From IMG/VR virus record IMGVR_UViG_3300043449_002688, positions 1 to 64,000 of that record: DNA of 64,000 nucleotides; one strand, written 5' to 3'. Below the pieces are notes generated by a model. That model was not told the DNA's origin and ran no database searches. It saw only the letters and a program-made list of their open reading frames with translations. The position numbers and the translations under genes were made by a program. How positions within the stretch are numbered: position 1 is the first letter of the stretch; each line of letters starts with the position of its first letter. The stretch is from a virus. Positions 33,189-40,494 of the stretch are shown one piece after another.

Positions 33189-33278
33189 AATATGTCACCT
33201 TAGTAAACTAATAACATTCTGTAGTAATTACATTCAATATTACTAACGTAGTTAAATAGATTACTAAAGTGACATATT
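33189..33278. promoter_or_regulatory. Long inverted repeat in the divergent region: operator or origin candidate
   Basis: Two 18-base arms (AATATGTCACCTTAGTAA and the complement of TTACTAAAGTGACATATT, 17 of 18 matching) enclose 54 bases that contain further TAGTAA and TTACTA copies arranged symmetrically. A possible promoter (TTGCCG, 16, TATTAA) ends at the left arm. The region sits in the 205-base gap where transcription diverges, beside a winged-helix protein gene. Function as an operator, iteron array or origin is inferred. Confidence 0.55.
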
Positions 33279-33293
33279 CTTTCCTTTTACAGG

Positions 33294-34169
33294 ATGATTA
33301 TCCAGAAACAGCTCGCGCCCGACAAAAAAATATGTTACTGTTTAAATATGAGAACAATTAAAATAGCTAAAAAAGCGATATTTGATATATCGCATTATGA
33401 CGATAGGCATATAAAACGATCTGACTGGGAAAACCCTCCAAACTTTAGTAATCTCAAAAAAGCAAAAGATGTTTTTAAAACAAAAAAACACATTAATTAC
33501 CAGAAGTTATATACATTGCTTATAGCTAGAAGTAATGAATTAAAAGGTGATACTAAAGTTTCAAACGAAAATGTTGCTAAAATTTTAAAAATTTCAGTTA
33601 GACAAGTAATTAGATGTTTTCAGTTTTTAGAAAAACATAGGTTGATTTCTTCTATTAAAAAATGTTATAATTTCAATGGAAAATACAAGACAGTTAGAAT
33701 TATAAGGGTTTGGCTTACTTATTATAAGCACAAGTGTCGTCCAACCTATGAAAAAGTGTTTAAAAATGATATTCGTCCAGGCAAAGAAAAAGACGAACAA
33801 ATTTCTAGAAAAATTCCATTAAAGTTTAGGGTTTGGGGTAACTTTGTACCTAAAGCTCCTTGTAAATTTAAAAAAGAATTTGTTCCAATGAAAAAAATGG
33901 ACTACAGTTGGTTAAATTTAACAAAGCAAGGTTATATCAACAACGATATGAATATTGCTATTAACCAAATAGAAACAATAGCTTCTGACGTTAACATGAG
34001 AAAAAACATTTATAGTATTGTTGGGTACAATAAAGATTTTCTTATTTATAAAAACACCGGAATTAAGAAATCTGATAAATACAAAAAGAATTTTTCAGTA
34101 AAAGAAGAAACAAAATTTTTAAAGCAAAAATTTGAGCACTGGAGGGAAAATGGGCCTATTTCAAACTAA
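33294..34169 (+). CDS. Winged-helix DNA-binding protein, possible replication initiator or regulator (291 aa)
   Basis: Residues about 65-135 look like a winged helix: a helix (NYQKLYTLLIARSNEL), then VSNENVAKILKISVRQVIRC as helix-turn-helix and FLEKHRLISSIKKCYN as wing, similar to the N-terminal domain of replication initiators and phage O-type proteins. The rest is very basic (lysine-rich), as expected for DNA binding, without a recognisable catalytic motif. It is the first gene of the rightward run and lies beside the inverted repeat, its likely target. The start is uncertain: the ATG at 33,294 directly follows AGG, and one at 33,348 has no site. It overlaps the GroEL gene by 20 bases. Confidence 0.65.
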   Translation: MIIQKQLAPDKKICYCLNMRTIKIAKKAIFDISHYDDRHIKRSDWENPPNFSNLKKAKDVFKTKKHINYQKLYTLLIARSNELKGDTKVSNENVAKILKISVRQVIRCFQFLEKHRLISSIKKCYNFNGKYKTVRIIRVWLTYYKHKCRPTYEKVFKNDIRPGKEKDEQISRKIPLKFRVWGNFVPKAPCKFKKEFVPMKKMDYSWLNLTKQGYINNDMNIAINQIETIASDVNMRKNIYSIVGYNKDFLIYKNTGIKKSDKYKKNFSVKEETKFLKQKFEHWRENGPISN

Positions 34170-35925
34170 TAAACCTAAATCAGCTTCAAAGGTAATGATT
34201 CCATCAAGCCAAAAACTTGAGAACGAAGTTTTAACAACATTAAACCATATTGCTGAAATGGTAGGGGTTACATTAGGCCCAGGCGGAAAACAAGTTCTTA
34301 TTGAAAGACCAGAAATTGGAATGAAGCCTATTATGACTAAAGATGGAGTTACAGTTATTAAACATCTTGGTTATGAAGAAGCTACAAAACAGCTTATTCT
34401 TGAGGCAGCTAGAGATGCAGCTATTCGAACAGCAAACGAAGCTGGAGATGGAACAACAACTGCTACTATTCTTTCTAATAGTATTGCTCAAGCAGCAGCT
34501 TCGGTAGTAAAAGCAAACCCAAAACTCAGTCCTCAAAAAATAGTAAGGGAAATGCAAAAACTGGTTCCATATCTTACAAAAAAAATTGAATCTTACAAAA
34601 TTGATGTAGATGGCGAAAATTACGATGACGTTTTACTTAAAGTAGCTACGCTTTCTGCTAACGGAGATTCAGAGCTTGCTTCATCTATCGTCAAAGGTCT
34701 TGATTTAGTTGGAGAAGAAGGAGATATGACAATTGTTGAATCTCAAGGTCCAAGCAAATATGAAATTAATCGCATCAATGGATATACTGTTGAAAGAGGA
34801 TATGAAGAATCTTGTCGTAATTTTGCTAATGGCTTTATCAATGATAAAAGCGGAACAATGGTTGTTCTTGAAAAACCAATTTTTATTTTATACGATGGCA
34901 TTTTAAATGACATGTCTCAAGTTTTTGAACCTCTTACTCGCTTAAACGAACATTTTAATGAAATTAAATCTGATTCTAAAAATGTTGTAATTGTTGCTCA
35001 TGGTTTTTCTGAAATAGTGTTAGGCGATTTGCATACGAATTGGAATCATCCTCAAACTACAATTAAAATGTATCCAATGTTGACGCCAGAAAGAGCTATT
35101 CAGAATTGGAGGACTAATTTCCTTTATGATCTTCAGGCTTATACTGGAACTCCTGTTTTTAACCCAATAGATAAACCTATCGTAGATATGGACCCTCAAA
35201 TTTTGGTAGAAAATAATCGCGTTACTAGAGTAGAAGTATCTCGATACAAATCAATGATTTTTGCAAACGAAGATCAAGAAGCTATTTCAATTAGAGTAGA
35301 GGAATTGCGACTACAAAAACAAAATCCAGAATCAGAATATGAACTAAATGATCTTAATGTTCGTATTGGAAAGCTAACCTCTGGTATCGTTCGCTTAATT
35401 ATTTCTGGCCCATCTGCTGGCGAAACCAGAGAAAAAAGAGATAGAGCAGATGACGCATGGATGGCGATTAAGGGAGCAATTAATTATGGAGCTGTTCCTG
35501 GCGGTGGGTATGTATTAGTACGTTTAGCTGCAGACTTATCAGTAACCTCATCTAAGATGCCGATTGGAACAACAAGATATGCTACTGAAATTTTATCTTT
35601 AGCATTATTAGCGCCAGTAGAAACTCTTTATAGAAATTATGGCTATAATGAAGAAGAAATTGGCCAACAAATAACAGCCATCTTAAATAATGATTCCCAG
35701 GCTTTTGATGTTTCTGAACAAGAATGGGTAGATAAACATAGCCTTTTAGACTCGCTACCAGCGGTAGTAGAAGCAGTAAGGAACAGTATTTCTATTGCAT
35801 CATTGCTTGGCACTGTTGGAGGTATTGTAGCTTTTAAAAGGGACTATGATTCAGATAAACAAGAAGAAAAGCTTGTTAGACAATTTGAAACGAGTATTGG
35901 TGAAAGAGGAAGCTTAAGGGAATAA
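34150..35925 (+). CDS. groL: GroEL-like chaperonin (591 aa)
   Basis: A group I chaperonin subunit. Conserved ATP-binding elements are present: EMVGVTLGPGGKQ (36-48), TKDGVTV (63-69, the GroEL Asp52 position) and GDGTTTATIL (99-108, Asp87 position). The hinge and apical regions follow, and RADDAWMAIKGAI with AVPGGGYVLVRLA near the end match GroEL's C-terminal equatorial domain. At 591 residues it is longer than GroEL (about 548), with extra length in the apical/intermediate part. It lacks the GGM tail. It presumably folds phage proteins, with the GroES-like protein at 29,213 as lid. The start at 34,150 has GGAGGG; an upstream in-frame TTG is rejected. Confidence 0.93.
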   Translation: MGLFQTNKPKSASKVMIPSSQKLENEVLTTLNHIAEMVGVTLGPGGKQVLIERPEIGMKPIMTKDGVTVIKHLGYEEATKQLILEAARDAAIRTANEAGDGTTTATILSNSIAQAAASVVKANPKLSPQKIVREMQKLVPYLTKKIESYKIDVDGENYDDVLLKVATLSANGDSELASSIVKGLDLVGEEGDMTIVESQGPSKYEINRINGYTVERGYEESCRNFANGFINDKSGTMVVLEKPIFILYDGILNDMSQVFEPLTRLNEHFNEIKSDSKNVVIVAHGFSEIVLGDLHTNWNHPQTTIKMYPMLTPERAIQNWRTNFLYDLQAYTGTPVFNPIDKPIVDMDPQILVENNRVTRVEVSRYKSMIFANEDQEAISIRVEELRLQKQNPESEYELNDLNVRIGKLTSGIVRLIISGPSAGETREKRDRADDAWMAIKGAINYGAVPGGGYVLVRLAADLSVTSSKMPIGTTRYATEILSLALLAPVETLYRNYGYNEEEIGQQITAILNNDSQAFDVSEQEWVDKHSLLDSLPAVVEAVRNSISIASLLGTVGGIVAFKRDYDSDKQEEKLVRQFETSIGERGSLRE

Positions 35926-35927
35926 AA

Positions 35928-36188
35928 ATGGCTTGGTTTTCTTATAAGTGCAAAGAACATGGAATTTTTACAAAATCTTTAGAAAAAAGAGAAAAAACTG
36001 TTTTATGCCCTATTTGCAATCAAAATAGTGTAGCAATTATCAAATCTGGTACAATATCAGTAGTAGAAAAGCTTGATAATGGTGCCATGTCTAGATCTGT
36101 TGAAAGATTGCACAATATTGAAGAAATAATGAACGATAGAGCAGACAACCATGATAAAAAAATGGGAATAACTGAAGAGGAAGATTAA
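35928..36188 (+). CDS. Small zinc-ribbon protein (86 aa)
   Basis: Residues 8-30 contain CKEHG and LCPICNQNS, a Cys-His/Cys-x-x-Cys arrangement like FmdB-type zinc ribbons. The remainder is charged and helical. It lies 2 bases after GroEL and overlaps the start of the Rad50-like gene by one base (TAATG), so it is translated with both. Its role is unknown; a nucleic-acid or protein-binding accessory is likely. Confidence 0.65.
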   Translation: MAWFSYKCKEHGIFTKSLEKREKTVLCPICNQNSVAIIKSGTISVVEKLDNGAMSRSVERLHNIEEIMNDRADNHDKKMGITEEED

Positions 36189-37963
36189 TGTCTTCATATA
36201 GACTAAGCTATATTGAAATAGAAGGATTTCGATCTTTCTTTGAAAGGCAAAGAATAGAATTTCCAGAAAAAGGCATGATTTTAATTTCTGGAAAATATAA
36301 AGGAAATCTTGTTTCTTCTGGAGCAGGAAAATCATCTATTGTAGAAGCTATCGCGTTTGCCTTAGATATATGTGATATTCCCGCTACTGAATTAAAATGT
36401 TGGCATTCAAAATCTTTGTACGTTAAATTAGGAATAACAAACGGAATCGATCTTATTGAAATAGAAAGAACCCCTAAGCTTAATTTAATCATAAATGGTA
36501 GCTCATGGTCAGAACTTTCTCTTGGGGCAAAAGAAAAACTTTACTCTTTACTAGGATTAAGCCCAGAAATCCTTTCTCAAGTATCTTATCGTCAACAAAG
36601 AGAAAAAGGCGTTTTTTTAAATTCAACAGACTCTGAGTTAAAAAAATTCTTAACCAAAACCTTAAAATTAGAACAAATTGAATCGGAAGCTGAATCTTTT
36701 AATAAAAAAGCTACTAATCTTAAAAACAATATCGAAATGTTAAAAAGAGATATCGATAATTTGGAAAGCTTTTTAGCTTCTTCTATTGTTACCGACGAAG
36801 AAATTAATCAAGCTAAAATTTCTTTAGATTTATGTATTGAAAAGCTAAACAGCTTGAATGAACCAAACAGCTTGTTATTTCAAAATGAAATTAATCAATT
36901 AAATTTAGATTTATTTGAAGTACAAAAAAATATTATAAATATTTCTAAAGAAATTGAAAAAATAGAAGATTTAAAAAATAAAATTTTGTTGATAAAAAAC
37001 GAAAATTCTCAGCTTAGAGATCAAATCGTGCTTGGCAATTCTGAGCTTAATAAGCTTAAAAGTAATATTTGTCATACTTGCGAAAGACCTTTTAACGGAG
37101 AAAATCATTCTCATATTGCCGCAGCAAAAGAAACTCAAGTTAACGATATGATAGCTAAAATGAGATTTAACTTAGAGTATATCAAAAACGCAGAAAACGT
37201 ACTAATATCTTTAGATTCTCTAAAATTGCAAAAAGATTCTTATCATAAAAAACAAAATGAGCTAAATTTAAAAAAACATGAAATTACCCTAAAATTAGGG
37301 CAAGCTAATGCTCCATTAGATTTAGCGCTTCAGGCAAAAAATTTTGCGCAATCAAATTACAATACCTTGTTATCTAAAAAGCAAGCTTATGATAATATTG
37401 TTTCTAAAATACAGCTTGCAAAAACACAGTTAAATAAAGAAGAAAAAGATTATTTGATTAATTTTTACTGCGGAAAGACTATAGGCAAAAGCGGATTCTT
37501 GGCTTTTATTTTTGAAGAAACTTTGGTTGGCATTCAAAATCGATCAAACGAAATAATAAAACATATTCCTAATATTGAATCTTTTAATCTTGAAATATCT
37601 ACTACAAAAACTACAAAAACTACAAAAACTACAAAAGAAGAAATTAAAAAAACTATCTTAAAAAATGGTTTTGAGGTATCCTTTAAGAGTCTTTCTGGAG
37701 GTCAACAAGCCGCTATGGAGCTTTGTACCGATTTAGCTGTAGCAAAAGAAATAAAACAAAAGGCTGGGGCTGGAATTGGCTGGATTATGTTGGACGAAGC
37801 AATGGACGGATTGGGATCTGTAGAAAAACAAGCAGCTTTAGAAATAATAAAAGACAAATTTGATGGCCAAATTTTTATTATTGATCATTCTACAGAAATT
37901 AAAGAAGCTTTTACTCAAGTTATTGAGGTAGAATACGATGGAAAATTCTCAAAAATTGCTTAG
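36188..37963 (+). CDS. Rad50/SbcC-like ATPase, T4 gp46-like (591 aa)
   Basis: An SMC-family ATPase. The N-terminal head has IEIEGFRSF and Walker A in SSGAGKSS (near residues 44-51). The Q-loop YRQQREKG follows, then long coiled coils (about 150-440) broken by a zinc hook NICHTCERPF near 297. The C-terminal head has the ABC signature LSGGQQAAMEL, Walker B IMLDEAMDGLG and an H-loop IIDHST. It would work with the Mre11-like nuclease at 28,207. Four perfect TTK repeats precede the C-terminal head. GAGGA gives a firm start, coupled to the zinc-ribbon gene. Confidence 0.93.
   Translation: MSSYRLSYIEIEGFRSFFERQRIEFPEKGMILISGKYKGNLVSSGAGKSSIVEAIAFALDICDIPATELKCWHSKSLYVKLGITNGIDLIEIERTPKLNLIINGSSWSELSLGAKEKLYSLLGLSPEILSQVSYRQQREKGVFLNSTDSELKKFLTKTLKLEQIESEAESFNKKATNLKNNIEMLKRDIDNLESFLASSIVTDEEINQAKISLDLCIEKLNSLNEPNSLLFQNEINQLNLDLFEVQKNIINISKEIEKIEDLKNKILLIKNENSQLRDQIVLGNSELNKLKSNICHTCERPFNGENHSHIAAAKETQVNDMIAKMRFNLEYIKNAENVLISLDSLKLQKDSYHKKQNELNLKKHEITLKLGQANAPLDLALQAKNFAQSNYNTLLSKKQAYDNIVSKIQLAKTQLNKEEKDYLINFYCGKTIGKSGFLAFIFEETLVGIQNRSNEIIKHIPNIESFNLEISTTKTTKTTKTTKEEIKKTILKNGFEVSFKSLSGGQQAAMELCTDLAVAKEIKQKAGAGIGWIMLDEAMDGLGSVEKQAALEIIKDKFDGQIFIIDHSTEIKEAFTQVIEVEYDGKFSKIA
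37601..37636 (+). repeat. Four perfect 9-bp repeats in the Rad50-like gene
   Basis: ACTACAAAA occurs four times in tandem, encoding TTK repeats just before the ABC signature of the ATPase head. It is a possible slippage hotspot; changes in copy number stay in frame. Confidence 0.9.
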
Positions 37964-38369
37964 ATTTAGCTTAAAAGATACAGCTCCATCCGAAGCTTTA
38001 GTTGAATATTTCGATAACTTATATTGGAATAGCTCTTTATATATGTGCCTTGTAAATAACAAAGATAATTCTCCTGGATTATATTTAGAAAAAACTAAAA
38101 ATTATGAAAAAATTATTAGAGTTTTTACTGGAGTAGAAGAAGCTTCTATATATGCAGAAATTGTAGCTGAAAAAGAATCATTGCCGCTTGAATCAGTAAA
38201 AAAATGGGAAATTAAATTTTATGATCTTATAGAATATCTTAATAAGGTTAGTAAAAAATATAAAGAAAATAATAAAACTGTAATTAAAGTTGTTGCATCT
38301 GGAGTTTACGAAGAAAAACTAGTAGAATTAGATGTGTTGTGGACTGACATCGAAAAGTTTATTAATTAG
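37938..38369 (+). CDS. Hypothetical protein (143 aa)
   Basis: Not recognised. A charged 143-residue protein beginning MENSQKLLRFSLKD, with alternating helices and strands and no cysteine cluster. It overlaps the end of the Rad50-like gene by 26 bases and has GAGG 10 bases upstream of its ATG. Its place between recombination genes suggests an accessory function in DNA metabolism, without direct support. Confidence 0.55.
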   Translation: MENSQKLLRFSLKDTAPSEALVEYFDNLYWNSSLYMCLVNNKDNSPGLYLEKTKNYEKIIRVFTGVEEASIYAEIVAEKESLPLESVKKWEIKFYDLIEYLNKVSKKYKENNKTVIKVVASGVYEEKLVELDVLWTDIEKFIN

Positions 38370-38378
38370 AGGGTTTTT

Positions 38379-38603
38379 ATGAAAGCTATGGTTTTAAAAA
38401 ATGATTTTTCTAAGCAATTACAAGATACAAATACAAGTATTTTAGATTTAACTAATCAAATTAAGGCTTTAGAAGTTAAGCGTGAACAATTAAAAGGCGC
38501 TGTATATGCTTTAGAAACTTTAATTAACCTTGAATCAGAGTCAGTTACAGAAAATGCAGAAAAAACAGAACCAACTAATTTTGAGCTAAAAAAAAAGAAA
38601 TAA
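38379..38603 (+). CDS. Small coiled-coil protein (74 aa)
   Basis: Not recognised. Residues 10-50 form one predicted coiled coil (DLTNQIKALEVKREQLKGAV) and the C-terminus is acidic then lysine-rich. AGAGGG precedes the ATG. It is probably an oligomeric adaptor in the plus-strand replication run. Confidence 0.55.
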   Translation: MKAMVLKNDFSKQLQDTNTSILDLTNQIKALEVKREQLKGAVYALETLINLESESVTENAEKTEPTNFELKKKK

Positions 38604-38622
38604 CCATTGAAGGAGATATTTT

Positions 38623-38934
38623 ATGGGAAGAAAAAAAGGAAGCTCTGCACCTAAAACACCATTTGAAAAATTGGTTGCAAAACTTAAAGAAGTCGATCCG
38701 TATTTTGTTGAATCAATCTATTCTTCCAAAGATGAAGATCTTAATTCAAAATTTGGCTCGCTTGCTAAGCAAATGACTGAAATTGAAAATGCCCGTGACA
38801 ATGACGACGATCTTAAGGCTAAAAAAGAAGAACTTAAGGTTTTAAATGAAACTTACACAGAACCGCTTAAAGCAATTAAAATGAAAAGAAAATTTATCTA
38901 TAAAGTTTTAGAAGAAAGAGGAAAAGTTCCATAA
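38623..38934 (+). CDS. Hypothetical helical protein (103 aa)
   Basis: Not recognised. A lysine- and glutamate-rich, all-helical protein of 103 residues starting MGRKKGSSAPKTPFEKL. AAGGAG precedes the ATG. Its stop abuts the GTG start of the RuvC-like gene, so the two are coupled; an accessory of the resolvase is possible but unproven. Confidence 0.55.
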   Translation: MGRKKGSSAPKTPFEKLVAKLKEVDPYFVESIYSSKDEDLNSKFGSLAKQMTEIENARDNDDDLKAKKEELKVLNETYTEPLKAIKMKRKFIYKVLEERGKVP

Positions 38935-39513
38935 GTGAAAATACTTGGCTTAGACGTTAGCACTAAAACAGGGTACGCCGTTATGGAAAGCGACGTACTC
39001 ATAGAATATGGACTTCTTAAGTCAGATGCAATTGTATCTGACGAATTAGAAGACTTTTTAATGCTAAAAAGAGCTGAAATTGCATCAAATAAAATTTTAC
39101 AGCTTATTGAAAAACATAAGCCTGATTTTATTTTTTGCGAACAAACAAATGCTGGAAAGTTTCGCGGAAGTCAAAAACAATTAGAATTCATTCATTGCAA
39201 ACTTTTAACAGAAATATTAAACATTAAAATGTCAAAAAAATTTTTTTATGTAGATACATCAAAATGGAGATCAAAATTAGGCGTAAAACTTTCTAAGGAA
39301 CAAAAGAAACATAATAAAAATGTTAAAATTGGAACTTCTAAAGGAAAGATTACACCTAAACATCTTGTTGTTTCTTGGGTAAATGAAAAGTTTAATTTAA
39401 AAATGTTAAAAAAAGATCACGATATTTGCGATGCAATAGCTATTTGCGTTTTTGGTAAACAGGCTACGACTTCAGTTCAAAAATATGACCTAGATAATAT
39501 ACTTAAAAATTAA
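38935..39513 (+). CDS. RuvC-like Holliday junction resolvase, GTG start (192 aa)
   Basis: An RNase H-fold nuclease of the RuvC type. The first catalytic aspartate lies in LGLDVSTKTGYAV (Asp7), the glutamate in FIFCEQTNAG (about 66), and the last acidic pair in HDICDAIAICVFG near residue 170, all in RuvC order. Length is slightly above the family. It would cut recombination or replication branches before packaging, the role T4 gives to gp49. The GTG directly follows the previous stop; AGAGG lies about 12 bases upstream. Confidence 0.85.
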   Translation: MKILGLDVSTKTGYAVMESDVLIEYGLLKSDAIVSDELEDFLMLKRAEIASNKILQLIEKHKPDFIFCEQTNAGKFRGSQKQLEFIHCKLLTEILNIKMSKKFFYVDTSKWRSKLGVKLSKEQKKHNKNVKIGTSKGKITPKHLVVSWVNEKFNLKMLKKDHDICDAIAICVFGKQATTSVQKYDLDNILKN

Positions 39514-39531
39514 ATAACAGCAGGAGTTCTT

Positions 39532-40494
39532 ATGGCTTTGTTAGACACCAGAGAAGTTTATAAGCCTTTTAAGTATCCTCAATTTGAGGAAATTCATAGA
39601 AAATTATATACAAGTTTTTGGCATCCAGATGAAATCTCTCTTAGCGAAGATTTAACGGATTTTAACTTTAAACTTACGGATAACGAAAAAGAGATCGTTT
39701 CTCGTATTTTAAAAAACTTTGTTCAATCTGAAATCCATGTAGGATGTTTTTGGGGAGACTTTGTGTCTTCTTGGTTTAAGCATCCAGAAATTCAAAACAC
39801 ATCTAGATACATTTCTGGTAACGAAACTATACATGCAGTTGCTTATGATTTACTAAACGCGACTCTTGGACTAGAAGAATACGATAAGCTTAAACAAGAT
39901 AAAAAGCTTTATGCCAGAATTGAAATGCTTTCTAAGAAAAAAGCTAAAACTAAAGAAGATATATTAAAACAAATATTTACAATGTCAGTAATGGGAGAAG
40001 GGGTTTGTTTATTTTCTTCTTTTATTACACTGTTTGCTTTTACAAAAAAGAACATTTTAAGAGGATTAGGCCAAATTATTAGCTGGAGCACTTTAGATGA
40101 GCAACTTCATTCTGAAGTAGGTGTTATTCTTTTTAATATTTTAAAAAAAGAATATGATTTATTTGATGAAAAAATGAAAGATGAGCTTTATAAGATAGCA
40201 GAAGAAATTGTAGAAATGGAAATGAGCCTTATTGATAGGGTTTTTGAAGATGCAACTACAGATGTTGTTTCAAAAGAAGCTATTAAAAATTATATTCACA
40301 ATAAAGCTAATAAACAGTTAAAAAAAGTTGGATTAAATAAAAAATTTAAAGTAGATAAAGAACTTTTGAAAGAAACAGATTTTTTTGATATTATGATTAA
40401 CGGAGAATCTGTAGTAGACTTTTTTGCCAATAGAGAAACTAATTACTCTAAAGGTCTTTTAATTTTTGATGATAAGATTTGGAGTAACAAATGA
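39532..40494 (+). CDS. nrdB: Ribonucleotide reductase class I beta subunit (320 aa)
   Basis: The radical-generating subunit of class I ribonucleotide reductase. Metal ligands are present: a glutamate in NFVQSEIH, ETIHAVAY giving ExxHxxxY with the radical tyrosine, Glu in MGEGVCLF and ExxH in DEQLHSEVG. The C-terminus (ANRETNYSKG, then a tail) fits binding to the alpha subunit. It converts ribonucleotides to deoxyribonucleotides with the next gene. AGGAG gives a firm start, and it overlaps nrdA as ATGA. Confidence 0.95.
   Translation: MALLDTREVYKPFKYPQFEEIHRKLYTSFWHPDEISLSEDLTDFNFKLTDNEKEIVSRILKNFVQSEIHVGCFWGDFVSSWFKHPEIQNTSRYISGNETIHAVAYDLLNATLGLEEYDKLKQDKKLYARIEMLSKKKAKTKEDILKQIFTMSVMGEGVCLFSSFITLFAFTKKNILRGLGQIISWSTLDEQLHSEVGVILFNILKKEYDLFDEKMKDELYKIAEEIVEMEMSLIDRVFEDATTDVVSKEAIKNYIHNKANKQLKKVGLNKKFKVDKELLKETDFFDIMINGESVVDFFANRETNYSKGLLIFDDKIWSNK

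Noticed and set aside
34132-34149. Longer GroEL start at an in-frame TTG
   Set aside because: GGAGGG lies just before the ATG at 34,150, which also gives the normal overlap with the previous gene.
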